Numbered from the stretch's first letter, positions 34,078 through 43,470 are shown. The stretch: DNA of 64,000 nt from Bicyclus anynana (GCF_947172395.1 NC_069098.1:4519001-4583000), one strand, 5' to 3'. Made by a program: numbers and translations. Notes: generated by a model from the sequence alone, not told the origin.

Positions 34078-34292
34078 CTAGCAGACGCCGCGTGGTTTCA
34101 CCCGTGTGGTTCCCGTACTCATAGGAATACGGGCATGAAATATAGCCTATAGCACTCGGGTATAGTAGGCTTCCCAACAGTGTAAGAATTTTTCAAATCG
34201 AGCCTTCGAGTTTCAGAGCCTATTATTCAATTCAAACAAACAAACAAACGAACAATCAAATCTTTCCTCTATATGTATACTATTAATATAAT
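34078..34292 (-). mobile_element. Hel-2, diverged
   Basis: CTAG at 34078 then AGACGCCGCGTGGTTTCACC; start near 34290 after repeated AAAC (AACAAACAAACAAACGAAC). Confidence 0.82.
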
Positions 34293-34325
34293 ATGTACTC
34301 GTATATACATAAATATGTAGTAACA

Positions 34326-34430
34326 TAAACCAATCCGCATTGGGCCAGCGTGGTGGACTATTGGCCTAACCCCTCTCATTCTGAGAGGAGACTCGAGCTC
34401 AGCAGTGAGCCGAATATGGGTTGATGACGA
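34326..34430 (+). mobile_element. SINE-B, 3' third
   Basis: CCAATCCGCATTGGGCCAGC through GAGAGGAGACTCGAGCTCAG to CGAATATGGGTTGATGA. Very close to the 43471 copy. Confidence 0.87.
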
Positions 34431-34496
34431 TAAACCAATCAATAATTAAATGATACAGTATTATTTGATTTTTATAATTATTTCTAGCCCGCAAAC

Positions 34497-34575
34497 CCGC
34501 ATTGTAACGTAGTGGGTCAAGCCCCACATATCCTCCCTTAAAAGGAGGGAGGCCTTATATTAATCCCCGCTAAAA
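34497..34575 (+). mobile_element. SINE-like 3' fragment of another subfamily
   Basis: AACCCGCATTGTAACGTAGTG, then GGTCAAGCCCCACATATCC and GGAGGGAGGCCTT. Parallels the SINE-B 3' part but is clearly different. Confidence 0.4.
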
Positions 34576-35057
34576 TAGGTCGAAAATTATGATTTACTTG
34601 AAATCTTTTAGCCACCTATTTCTCCTACAGAAGAATGAATAAAAACTATTCAATGCTAACAAAGATCCATAAATCTATCAAACAATTTTCCATTTTCTTT
34701 CATTTCCTTCAAGTCTTCAGAACAAACATGTAGTGGAATTTAAGATTTAGGAGTATTGTTTACCAAGATTAGTTTGTATTGGCGCCATTCCTTTGTTTGA
34801 GTATTTTCATTCGGTTCCCAATGTCCTTTTTGGACACCATTTATTTTTATGGTGTTTCATTAAGTTTTCATGGGCCTGATTATTAAAAATAGCATCTGTT
34901 AATAGAATTTATAGAGTACTTCAAGATGTAAAGTTTCTTCAAACCGCTAGTAAAGTCGTTACTAATAACGAGATTGACGTATGAAACTACTTGCTGTAAA
35001 TTAGGTCTAATATACGTACTTGAAATAAACGAATTAATAAGTAAGACACCTAGCGAA

Positions 35058-35208
35058 TTTTTAGGGTGGTAACTAGCCGCGGCCGAAGCCACCCACCAGC
35101 CATACCTGGACAAATTAAGAAAACCTCAATTGGCCCAGCCGGGGATCGAACCCAGGACCTCCGTCTTGTAAATCCACCGCGCACACCACTGCGCCACGGA
35201 AGCCGTCA
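35058..35208 (-). mobile_element. SINE-A, 3'-truncated
   Basis: The minus strand starts at GACGGCTTCCGTGGCGCAGTG (35208) and holds A and B boxes plus ~80 bp of body, then stops at 35058. Loss of the 3' end is unusual for a retroposed copy and points to later deletion. Confidence 0.87.
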
Positions 35209-35314
35209 AAGGTTCACCACCAAATAATAATTATCTCGTAGCCTCTTGTTACATTCCTTAATTAATAAAAAAAGGTAACAAACAAACTAACTCATCAGCT
35301 TTGTAATAAGTATA

Positions 35315-35372
35315 GATACATACATACATACACGCACACACATAAACACACACACGCACGCACACACATTTG
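35315..35372. repeat. TACA/CACA microsatellite
   Basis: TACATACATACATACACGC followed by (CA)n with interruptions. Confidence 0.9.
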
Positions 35373-35387
35373 TTATAACTGTAAATA

Positions 35388-35460
35388 ATTGATAAGAATA
35401 AACGATTCGTTAATTTAGTAATTTTAATACCTCTGTTATAGAAGAGCGAGGCCTCCTAAT
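35388..35460 (+). repeat. R6 fragment
   Basis: ATAAACGATTCG, AGTAATTTTAATACCTCTG and GAAGAGCGAGGCCTCCTAA match 16838-17000 in reverse. Confidence 0.6.
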
Positions 35461-35720
35461 CGAGTGTAATTAATAATTACACTCGATCAAGTCATCAATA
35501 TTCTCTTTCAGTGCGCTTTCATTTGAGACCTCACTCGACTATATTTGCAGACATTCGGTTATTCTTCCCCACTTTCACCCCCCACAACTTTTAAACGGCT
35601 CAACCGATTTTCATCGAAACGTAACCTTTAAAATCGCTTCATCCGTTCGGGAGCTATGGTTCCACAGACAGACAGACACATCAAACTTATAACACCCTCT
35701 CCCCCTCCCCCTCTTTTTGT
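35460..35720 (+). repeat. R5 repeat with terminal palindrome
   Basis: TCGATCAAGTCATCAATATT, TTCGGTTATTC, CCCCACTTTCACCCCCCAC, AACGGCTCAACCGATTTTCA and CAGACAGACAGACAC. Also at 41595-41870 and 46240-46560. The first 27 bases form a perfect palindrome (TCGAGTGTAATTA..TAATTACACTCGA). No protein. Confidence 0.75.
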
Positions 35721-35901
35721 GTCAATGGTTAAAAAATACTTAGCCCCAAGATGTTGTATTTGTATGGTTAAAGACGGGGAACGCATTGCGCTAACAACAA
35801 TAGATTTTAATTTGACTGTGAGCCAAGCAGCTGCGACCCTCGGATCGCCATGTCCGATCATGCGTGAAGGTGCACTATAATCTTTACGAGATATTTAGCT
35901 A

Positions 35902-35945
35902 CACTGGCGTGCATGAGGTTCTTAACTAGGGTATGCACAAATTAT
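35902..35945 (+). mobile_element. MITE-b end fragment
   Basis: ACTGGCGTGCATGAGGTTCT then TAACTAGGGTATGCAC. One end only. Confidence 0.55.
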
Positions 35946-35995
35946 ACTAAATGGAAAAATCTCTCACGAATTTTGTTTTTCAATATAGTAGACCG

Positions 35996-36106
35996 ATGTT
36001 TTTCCTTTACCGTTTGAGACACGTGATATTTTATTTATCAAAAAAACACAAATTCTAGTCTAATCCGAATCGAAGGCAGAGGTCATATTCACTGGGCTCG
36101 AATATG
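35996..36106 (-). mobile_element. SINE-B, diverged 5' half
   Basis: CCTTTACCGTTTGAGACACG, then GAAGGCAGAGGTCATATTCA and CTGGGCTCG. Central part partly lost. Confidence 0.7.
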
Positions 36107-36189
36107 AGTTCCTAATGAAAGTTTTTTATTATTTGTGTTGTATGTACGACAATGATTGAATAAAACTGTTAAATCTATACTTAGGTACT

Positions 36190-36489
36190 CGTATTTAGAA
36201 CTGTAAACAGATTGAAGATATTTTGAAAATATCTGTTGGAGGTTGTAAAGTAGCCAAACATATATTTTTTTGTCTTACAATATTTTGCTAATTCTGTATA
36301 TTAAAGATATTTTGAAAATTTCTGTTGGAGGCCATTATATGATACTTAAGTCAAATATATATTATTTTTTGACAATATTTTTGTTGACCAGGCGTCACGC
36401 TGAAACTACTGAATGAATTCAAATGAAACTTGGCACGATTTAAAACAGGGGGTTGAAATCTATTTCCAAGCGAACGAATAGTCCGCTAG
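36190..36489 (+). mobile_element. Hel-3 with internal duplication
   Basis: GAAGATATTTTGAAAATATCT and TGTTGGAGG occur twice (36213 and 36304), giving a ~90-bp direct duplication. Continues with CTGAAACTACTGAATGAATT, then AACTTGGCACGATTTAAAAC, and ends GTCCGCTAG before T. Confidence 0.75.
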
Positions 36490-36984
36490 TGAATAAATAA
36501 GAAAATTACAAGCAAACAACTTTATGTATGAACGTTCTTTAGAGTGTTTAGATAATGTCAGTACTGTGATCTGTGCATTTTCACATCGAGCGAGCGTCGG
36601 GCGCTCGGCGGCTTGTGACACTTAGTTACGTAATTAAAATACGAGATCGCAACAACGGAATCATGTTTTGCAATGGCGACAAACCTCGAAACCGTCGAAT
36701 CTCTTTTACTTTTAAACTGTTATTTAACTTATATTTTACTTAATACTACCGCGTTTTACTCGCGTAGTTCACGTACCCGTAGGAATACGGAATAAAATAT
36801 AGCTCTATGATACTTATCATTATGACATTTAATTTATTCGATTTATTTTTCATTTTCGTATATCATTTTAAAGTTTTGTTCTGTAAATTGTAAAACTTTA
36901 TTTATGGTTTGCTAGTTAAATAATAACAAAATTAAAAACAACGTGCCTTATAAGTAAAAGAAATCTGGATATTTGGAAAATCGG
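36490..36984. other. mostly unassigned; Hel-2 fragment inside
   Basis: 36740-36815 holds CGTACCCGTAGGAATACGG and ATATAGC of an inverted Hel-2. 36590-36720 is less AT-rich (CGAGCGAGCGTCGGGCGCTC) and unexplained. Confidence 0.45.
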
Positions 36985-37690
36985 TTCCGATTTTTGAATT
37001 TGGAATTAGATTCTTTTTAATTTATCGCCAAAGCGTAACTAAATTTAATGAGATCTATATGTATGATGTATTTACTACAAACAGAAAAATTTGACGTTTC
37101 ACAGTGCTTGTAAACTAAGCCCATTGATTTTTGTATTAAGAATTTCGATTTTTTTTGTATTTAACGCCAATGCATAAACCGTAAATGAGATCGCTGAAGT
37201 CAAGTTGATCGCGATCGCGTCGCATGGAACAGATAGGTGTACAATGAATTAGTTACTACAAACAGATAAATCTGACGATTCAATGTGCTTGTAAACTAAG
37301 CCTGCTTGATTTCTAAATTCCGAATTTCGTTTTTTTTTTAAATTTATACTGAAGGCAAGTTGATGGCGAGTGGTCGCGAGACACAGATGGGTAAACAATG
37401 ATTACATAATATGTTAGTGATTAGTTACTAGAAACAGAAAAATGTGACGTTTCAAAGTGCTTGTAAACTAAGCCTACTTGATCTTTGAATTTAGAATTTC
37501 TTTTTTTTTATTGGACGCAAATACATACAATACAATACGGTAAATGAGATCGCTAAAGTGTAGTTGATCGTCGCAAGTCACGTGGCACTGAATGATTAAA
37601 TACGTTAATGATTAGTCACTTCAAACGAGGTCTATTCTTCAAACAGAAAAATCTGACATTTCAAAATGCTTGTAAACTAAGCCCATTTTT
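36985..37690 (+). repeat. tandem array of ~175-200 bp units, about 4 copies
   Basis: Unit landmarks: ACAGAAAAATTTGACGTTTC, then GTGCTTGTAAACTAAGCC, a T-run, ACCGTAAATGAGATCGCTAA and AGTTGATCG. The ACAG starts lie at 37081, 37262, 37434 and 37643. Units differ by 15-25 percent by eye. Related sequence at 27105-27180 on the other strand. Confidence 0.8.
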
Positions 37691-38023
37691 TAGCAGACTT
37701 TAAAGTGATTAAAAAAATAAGAAAACTAATGTCAAACAAAGGTTATGATTCACAACATTTGTCAGGACAACTTAATTACCATATCAAACTGTAAGCAAAA
37801 TAAGACTCTAGAATGGCAGAGAATGACCTTGAGTGGAGTCACGCACTTGTGAACGATGTGTGTAGGGTTAAAGGCGCCTTTGACAGATATCTAACACTCC
37901 CCTTTTCCACTCAAGTCACTCTCCCCGCCTATCCCAAGTAATCCATAAAGAATTACACAACAAGAGATGTGGAAGGCTCGAATGCCACGAGCACACTGAA
38001 GCCGTTGCAACGCGGTGATAACA
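37688..38023. mobile_element. ~335-bp insertion splitting the tandem array
   Basis: The unit sequence AAGCCCATTGATTTTTAAAT is broken after CCCAT and resumes at CACATTGATTTTTAAA. The insert has no named family; it contains AGTGGAGTCACGCACTTGTG and GGCGCCTTTGACAGATATC. A short CAT may be the target duplication. Confidence 0.5.
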
Positions 38024-38140
38024 CATTGATTTTTAAATTTTGAATTTCATTTTTTTTTAAATTATCGCCAATGCATGAACCGTAAATGAGATCGCTAAAG
38101 TCAAGTTGATAGCGACTCGTCGCGTGGCGCGGAAGTGGGG
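38024..38140 (+). repeat. last unit of the ~180-bp array
   Basis: ATTGATTTTTAAATTTTGAA, ATCGCCAATGCATGAACCG and GAGATCGCTAAAGTCAAG match the units at 36985-37690. Confidence 0.75.
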
Positions 38141-38317
38141 CACGGGCGGCCTTGCGCGCCGCGCCGAAGGTGAAAGTCTTACATTACGAGCCGCAGCCGA
38201 GGCCCAACATCCTTCTGTATTCGGGTTAAACTGTGTCGTTTCATTATCTATATCTATCTATCTATACTTATATTAAAACTGTAACAGGTCAAATTCTATG
38301 CATCGTCATCATCAATA
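38141..38317. other. GC-rich patch and Hel-3 5' fragment
   Basis: 38141-38220 is GC-rich (GGGGCACGGGCGGCCTTGCG) without an open frame. 38264-38300 holds the Hel-3 start ATTAAAACTGTAACAGGTCA. Confidence 0.45.
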
Positions 38318-38630
38318 AATATATCAACCCATATTCGGCTCACTGCTGAGCTCGAGTCTCCTCTCATCTCGTCTCATGAGAGGTGTTAGGCCAATAGTCC
38401 ACCACGCTGGCCAAATGCGGATTGGCAGACTTCACACACGCAGATAATTGAGAAAATTCTCTGGTATGCAGGTTTCCTCACGATGTTTTTCCTTCACCGT
38501 TTGAGACACGTGATATTTAATTTCTTAAAATGCACACAACTGAAAAGTTGGAGGTGCATGCCGGTTTCGAACCCATACCCTCTGGAATCGGAGGCAGAGG
38601 TCATATCCACTGAGCTATCACGGCTCTGCT
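38318..38630 (-). mobile_element. SINE-B, full-length
   Basis: Runs from the inverted tail CATCATCAATAAATATATC to GAGCTATCACGGCTCTG. The B box is mutated (GGTTTCGAAC on the plus strand) and a short duplication TCTCATCTCGTCTCATGAG is present. Confidence 0.88.
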
Positions 38631-38649
38631 AATATTATAAATGCGTGCG

Positions 38650-39000
38650 CCGTACTAATATTATAAATGCGAAAGTTTGAATGTTCGGATGTTTGTTCCT
38701 CTTTAACGCCGCAACTATTGAACCTGACCTGATACTGAACTGAACTTTACTCTGTATTAACACTTAGGTCTGTCCCGAAAAAATCCATGGTTTGCCAAGA
38801 TTTGCAAAAACTGATGATTTTGATAGTATGAATGTTTGTTACTCTTTCACGCCGCGACTACTGAACCGAATTAACTCAATTTTTGAAATGTATATAGATT
38901 ATAGCCTAGAATAACACATAGACTACTTTTTAACCCTAAAAAAATTATAGTTTTACGCAAAATTGAATTTCACGCGGAAGAAGTCGCGGGCGTCCACTAG
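38650..39000 (+). mobile_element. Hel-1 dimeric subfamily
   Basis: ~350 bp rather than ~210: the ATGTTTGTT..TTTAACGCCGC..ATCCATGG block occurs twice, joined at ACTGATGATTTTGATAGTAT. The same junction occurs in 48479-48846. Ends GCGGGCGTCCACTAG. Confidence 0.85.
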
Positions 39001-39078
39001 TCTACACTATTTACATCGAAAATTTAACTTTTAAAGTAATATAAAGCCTCAATAACTCAACGGTAAAGCTGTCGGACT

Positions 39079-39136
39079 TATCGAGTGGTTCGATCCCCAG
39101 CTGGGCCGATTGAGGTTTTCTTAATTGATCCAGGTC
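39079..39136 (+). mobile_element. SINE-A internal fragment
   Basis: GGTTCGATCCCCAGCTGGGC through GATTGAGGTTTTCTTAATTG to CCAGGTCT. Both sides are missing. Confidence 0.75.
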
Positions 39137-39137
39137 T

Positions 39138-39235
39138 AAAACTTTCAAAACAATCTTTCAACCCCTATTTCTCCTCCTATTTTTATTTCTTTTACAAAAA
39201 GTACTATGTTTTACTCCAAAGTCTCATTTACCATT
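39138..39235 (+). repeat. 98-bp direct repeat, copy 1
   Basis: Nearly identical to 40276-40375 apart from a small indel at GTACTATG/GTACAATATG. Each copy is joined to a SINE-A fragment. It is Helitron-derived: AACCCCTATTTCTCC and ACAAAAAGTAC recall inverted Hel-3. Confidence 0.8.
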
Positions 39236-39732
39236 TATCATTTGGAGTGTATGCCATTGCGGTCAAGTTATGATGATGTATATGAGTATTCGTAGAATAA
39301 CCTATGGAAGAAACCTACAGTAGTCATCGCTTCTCAGTTATCTCTTGCTAACAAAGATAAGGTAACGTTGCACGCGTATATTCCTGGGTATGTAGCCATG
39401 TACGTCGATTCTGTTTCTACGATCGCAAACGCTTCCAAAATTAAATTATGTGTGGGAACATACATACATGTTAAATACTGTTAGATTTGTTAGTAGGTCA
39501 TGAAAAGGCGATCAAAAGAGGAAATTTCCACATCTCAATGTTAGTGTTTTGGTCAACAATGAACATTATTTAAACAAATAATACCTATATATCGTCTACA
39601 ATGTCCAGTTGTGTGTTCAGGAAATGTAAAACCTGCATATACATAAATAAATAATGGAATTAAAGACAAAATTGTGCATGTGTGCGTTCAGTTTTGTAGG
39701 GACGTAACCGATTTATAGTATAAAATTATCAT
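39236..39732. other. unassigned, with one MITE-c-like word
   Basis: 39398-39445 (GATTCTGTTTCTACGATCGC, AAACGCTTCCAAAA) resembles a MITE-c arm and may be a decayed end of the copy that follows. Confidence 0.4.
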
Positions 39733-39873
39733 TGTGTGGGAATGACATTTGCTATCGACAGGTCAGGTGATCAAGTTAACGATTGGATCTGTCATTCCCA
39801 TACATTTTTTTAGTTTTCGAAGCGTTAGCGTTTGTAGAAAGAGAATTGACGTGCCACATGGCTAAGGTGCCTG
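39733..39873. mobile_element. MITE-c, right half and foldback core
   Basis: TGTGGGAATGAC..GTCATTCCCATAC is the inner inverted repeat. The arm TTTTCGAAGCGTTAGCGTTT then runs to GGTGCCTG. Matches the right half of 21315-21501. The left arm is missing or lies near 39398. Confidence 0.65.
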
Positions 39874-40002
39874 TTAGTTTAAATATAATGGAGTCGAGTC
39901 TCGTATTGAGCCATCATCTCTATTTAAAACATAGATATAACTAGCGGAATGATAACGTTCCGGGCCACGGACGTTTTGCATTTAGCTAGACGTATAAGAC
40001 TT

Positions 40003-40168
40003 TTTACGGTGAAGGAAAACATCGTGAGGAAACCTATACCTGAGAATTTTCTCAATTCTCTCCGTGTGAAGTCTGCCGAACTATTGACTATTAGTCTTAC
40101 CCTTCTCATTCTGAAAGGAGACTTGTGCTCAACAGTGAGCCGAATATGGGTTGTTAATGATGATGATA
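40003..40168 (+). mobile_element. SINE-B, 3' half
   Basis: ACGGTGAAGGAAAACATCGT, GAGGAAACCTATACCTGAG and CAGTGAGCCGAATATGGG, then ATGATGATGAT. A deletion removes the GGGCCAGCGTGG block. Confidence 0.85.
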
Positions 40169-40184
40169 CTAAGAGCCTCCCGCT

Positions 40185-40262
40185 GTACTGGAACGTTAAA
40201 ACACTTGGCGGTACGTCTTTGCCGGTAGGGTGGTAACTAGCCACGGCCGAAGCTTCCCTAGG
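40185..40262 (-). mobile_element. SINE-A internal fragment
   Basis: GTACTGGAACGTTAAAACAC and TTGGCGGTACGTCTTTGCC, then GTAACTAGCCACGGCCGAAG. Joined to the second 98-bp repeat. Confidence 0.78.
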
Positions 40263-40480
40263 TCAGTACACGTTAAAAACTTTCAAAACAATCTTTCAAC
40301 CCCTATTTCTCCTCCTATTTTTATTTCTTTTACAAAAAGTACAATATGTTTTACTCCAAAGTCTCATTTACCATTATACCAAAATTCATCTTGAACGGTT
40401 CACCCATTTAACCGTGAAAGGTAACAGACAGTCAGACAGACTTACTTTCGCATTTATAATATTAGTATAGATATTGTATT
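40263..40480 (-). mobile_element. Helitron-like element, includes 98-bp repeat copy 2
   Basis: The minus strand begins ATCTATACTAATATTATAAA then TGCGAAAGTAAGTCTGTCTG. The body ends in the 98-bp repeat (40276-40375). No CTAG end is found before the SINE-A fragment. Confidence 0.65.
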
Positions 40481-40497
40481 AATAACAAATTGGTAAA

Positions 40498-40867
40498 TCT
40501 ATACTAATATTATAAAGCTGAAGAGTTTGTTTGTTTGTTTGCTTAAACGCGCTAATCTCAGAAACTACTAGTCCGATTTGAAAAATTCTTTTGATTTTAG
40601 ATAGCCCATTTATCGAGGAAGGCTAAGGCTATATAATATCCCCGTATTTATGTTTGTGTATTTTGTGACGCCATTATTTTCGTATGTGTATTCGTGGATA
40701 GTATCGTTGTTTACATGTTTAAACTATTTTTACGTTTATTTTTAGATTTAAGAAATAATATGTAAATGTTAACTATCCCTAAGAAATAAAAATAAAAAAT
40801 AATAAAAAAATAAAATATTTCTATGGGAACTGGAACCACGCGGGTGAAACCGCGCGGCGTCAGATAG
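40498..40867 (+). mobile_element. Hel-2 split by an insertion
   Basis: Start TCTATACTAATATTATAAAG; end CCGCGCGGCGTCAGATAG (CTAG mutated to ATAG). The body is interrupted at CCCCGTATTT (40649) and resumes at TATTTCTATGGGAAC (40816). Confidence 0.87.
40650..40815 (+). mobile_element. 166-bp retroposon tail inserted in Hel-2
   Basis: Flanked by TATTT on both sides (40645-40649 and 40816-40820), matching a target-site duplication. Ends in AATAAAAATAAAAAATAATA-type A-rich sequence, as expected of a 5'-truncated LINE or SINE. The family is not recognised. Confidence 0.7.
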
Positions 40868-41165
40868 TTTTGTATATGCCCACAATTCAAAGAACATTTC
40901 ATCCAAACCTTACAAGAATTCTATACAAAAAACCCTCCACAAACAATGACAACGACCGATAAACATATTTAAGCCGAAACAAAACGATAGTTTGACAATA
41001 TTCCACCAGATTATCATCTGTTTATCTATGGTCGGCGTGACGTCGAGATAACGGTTACGTTTCATTACTTGTTATCTTTGCTAAAAAAACATATGACACG
41101 TGAGGAATGTATCTGTTTTGTATCCAGTATACTAAAATAATAACTGCTTCGACTCTCCAGATGGC

Positions 41166-41345
41166 CTATTCACTATTTTGGTATTTATTACCAACCTATT
41201 AAAATAAACATCAAATCAATTGACAAACTGTCATCTACATACTTTATGATATCCACCTATCCACCAGCTAGCCTATTCACTATTTTGGTCTTTATTATCA
41301 ACCTATTATTAAAATAAACGTACTACCTACTATATACGATATCCA
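41166..41345 (+). repeat. R10, two tandem copies
   Basis: CCTATTCACTATTTTGGTAT then TATTACCAACCTATTAAAAT and GATATCCACC, repeated from 41273 with TTTGGTCTTTATTATCAACC. Unit ~107 bp. The single copy at 1-190 is related. Confidence 0.7.
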
Positions 41346-41594
41346 CTAATAGGCACCGGATGACTGTTACATATAATCTCAATTTCGTATATGTCAAGTA
41401 GCATTGAATTTGCATGAATTAGCCTGCTGTGTGAAGTCTTTGAAAGCTAATGAAGCTATGAAATACTGAGCCTTTATTTTTCATGAGAAAAAGAAGAACA
41501 AACATCACAGAATACTACTACTCCCGTTTATATAAGGTATTTATAGATAATAACCTAAAATTTAAAATTTTGAAAACTTCCGAAAGTTATGAAA

Positions 41595-41870
41595 TTGTTA
41601 ATTACACTCTCGATCAAGTCATCAATATTTTCTTTCAGTTCGCATTCATTTGAGACCCCACTTGAGTATATTTGTAGACATTCGGTTATTCCCCACTTTC
41701 ACCCCCACAACTTTTAAACGGCTCAACCGATTTTCATCAAACATATCTAAGAACACTCGCACAAAAAAAAACTAAATTGATATTGCTTCATCCGTTCGTC
41801 AGCTATGTGCCACAGACAGACAGACACGTCAAACTTGTAACACTCCTCTTTTCGCGTCGGAGGTTAAAAA
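41595..41870 (+). repeat. R5 repeat
   Basis: TTAATTACACTCTCGATCAAG through CCCCACTTTCACCCCC, CGGCTCAACCGATTTTCATC, CACAGACAGACAGACACG and CGTCGGAGGTTAAAAAATAT. The most complete plus-strand copy. Confidence 0.75.
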
Positions 41871-41962
41871 ATATCGTTTGCCTACAATTTTATCAGTAAC
41901 GTACCTTCAAACCAAAACACAACGTAGACAGTGTATACGAAAGCAAATACACCTATAATAAT

Positions 41963-42151
41963 CTATACTAATACTATAAAGCTAAAGAGTTTGTTTGATT
42001 GAACGCGCTAATCTCAGGAACGACTGCTCCGATTTGAAAAATTCTTTCAGTGTTAGATAGCCCATTTATCGAGGAAGGCTATAGGCTACATATACCCCGT
42101 ACTCTTACGGGAACGAGAACCACGCGGGTGAAACCGCGCGACGTCAGCTAG
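41963..42151 (+). mobile_element. Hel-2, complete
   Basis: TCTATACTAATACTATAAAG to CCGCGCGACGTCAGCTAG before T. Close to the 21623 copy. Confidence 0.9.
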
Positions 42152-42192
42152 TATTTTATAAATTAGCTCAAGTATGCTGGTGATAGACATAG

Positions 42193-42259
42193 GCTGTGGC
42201 TATATTGGAAATGACGTACTGCTGAGCTCGCTGTACGTCATTGCCAATATAGCCACGGC
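42193..42259. repeat. 27-bp inverted repeat, 13-nt loop
   Basis: Arms GCTGTGGCTATATTGGAAAT.. and partner differ at two positions. The loop TGCTGAGCTCGCT resembles SINE-B sequence. A SINE-B fragment follows directly. Confidence 0.75.
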
Positions 42260-42261
42260 TC

Positions 42262-42367
42262 CCTGTTAAGCACGAGTCTCCTCTAATAAAAAGAGGCGTT
42301 AAGTTCATAGTTCACCTCGCTGGCCCAATACGGATTGGCCGATTCCTCACGATGTTTTTCCTTCACT
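42262..42367 (-). mobile_element. SINE-B, 3' half
   Basis: GTTAAGCACGAGTCTCCTCT then GCTGGCCCAATACGGATTGG, ending CACGATGTTTTTCCTTCAC after an internal deletion. Confidence 0.78.
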
Positions 42368-42382
42368 TCAAATTTAATTATC

Positions 42383-42439
42383 AACGTATTCCTACGGGAA
42401 CGGGAACCACGCGGGTGAAACCGCGCGGCGTCAGCTAGT
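42383..42439 (+). mobile_element. Hel-2 3' end
   Basis: GTATTCCTACGGGAACGGGA through ACGCGGGTGAAACCGCG to CGTCAGCTAG. 5' part absent. Confidence 0.85.
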
Positions 42440-42587
42440 TACAATATATATGTTGTTATTTACATTCGAAGTAGTTTTAATTCTGCACAGCCAGTAACGT
42501 TTCCGGCACGCTAAATTATATTGCAAACAACTTTCACTGGAGAGTTATTTTTAATAGTCTTATCATTAACACTAATACTCTGATACT

Positions 42588-42900
42588 GCGTGGGTCAGTT
42601 AGCCTGCTTTGAATCACGAGGACCTGGGTTCCTGCCCTTGCTATGCGACCAAGTGTAGATAGCTAGACAAAATATTGTCCAATAGCGGCGGGATTGTCTC
42701 AGTCCCATATCAACCCCACCGCAATGAAAGCAGTATTTCCGGTTGTACCGACATTGGTTGAAATTAGTCTATTTCTCATCACGAGATTATCTCATTGGTC
42801 GCAAGCTACCAAGCCATGCATATTATATATATATGCGAATTCGGTGATACCTGTAAGGCTAGTTTTAAGTTATGATGATAATAAATAAATAATAAATAAT
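42588..42900 (+). mobile_element. SINE-C, tRNA-derived
   Basis: A-box-like GGGTCAGTTAGCCTGC and B-box-like CTGGGTTCCTGCCC at the 5' end, a ~230-bp body (GGCGGGATTGTCTCAGTCCC, GACATTGGTTGAAATTAG), and an AATAAATAAATAATAAATAA tail. One copy in the window. The small frame 42694-42888 is incidental. Confidence 0.7.
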
Positions 42901-43174
42901 AATTTTTAGTTTTTCTTTCTTCAAAGAATTTCTCAGCACCTAAAGGAGATTGCTCACCGGCCAATACAACGTCGACCCTGGAAAGTCAGGTAGGTTTAAC
43001 CTTGTATTTAAGTGTATGGAGGTGATAATATGATGTATAATTAGGATCTGGTTAAATAATTGGCTTAATAAAAGTATGTTAATTAGAGGAAAAAACATTT
43101 TTGTTATTTCACATCTTATATGTTATGTTTCGAAAGACCGTGGAAAGTCACTGGCATTTAAGAAACGGGCTTAC
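42901..43174. other. unassigned stretch
   Basis: CTAAAGGAGATTGCTCACCGG and CGACCCTGGAAAGTCAGG are not AT-rich but are not recognised. Confidence 0.4.
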
Positions 43175-43354
43175 CTATAGTCTGGCAAGTTCGTTGATAA
43201 CACTCCCATGATATGCGGGCGACGGGCGGAAAGACTGCGTGGGTGTGAAATCGTGCGTGCGGGAAGTGACGTGCATCACTCGTGGGTTTTTCATTCATCG
43301 CACACGCCCCCCGCGCGCTACATCGGGAGTGTTACGAACGTTGCCAAGCTATAG
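43175..43354. mobile_element. MITE/foldback with CTATAG..TGGCAA ends
   Basis: 180 bp. Left arm CTATAGTCTGGCAAGTTCGT then AACACTCCCATGATATGCG; right arm complementary with small gaps, ending TTGCCAAGCTATAG. The interior is GC-rich (GCGGGCGACGGGCGG, CGCCCCCCGCGCGC), unlike the flanks. Target duplication unclear. Confidence 0.75.
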
Positions 43355-43470
43355 TTCAAGAGCCATGATGCTATTGTAAATTCTATACTCAGTATTTTCT
43401 AATAAACATATCCTTATTTCTTAAAAATAAAATAGTAAACAAATAAACGAGATATAATTAATATAAAAGA

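Noticed and set aside
35628..35880. Overlapping 74- and 77-codon frames on opposite strands
   Set aside because: Located in R5 repeat sequence and its flank; no domain or conservation between R5 copies.
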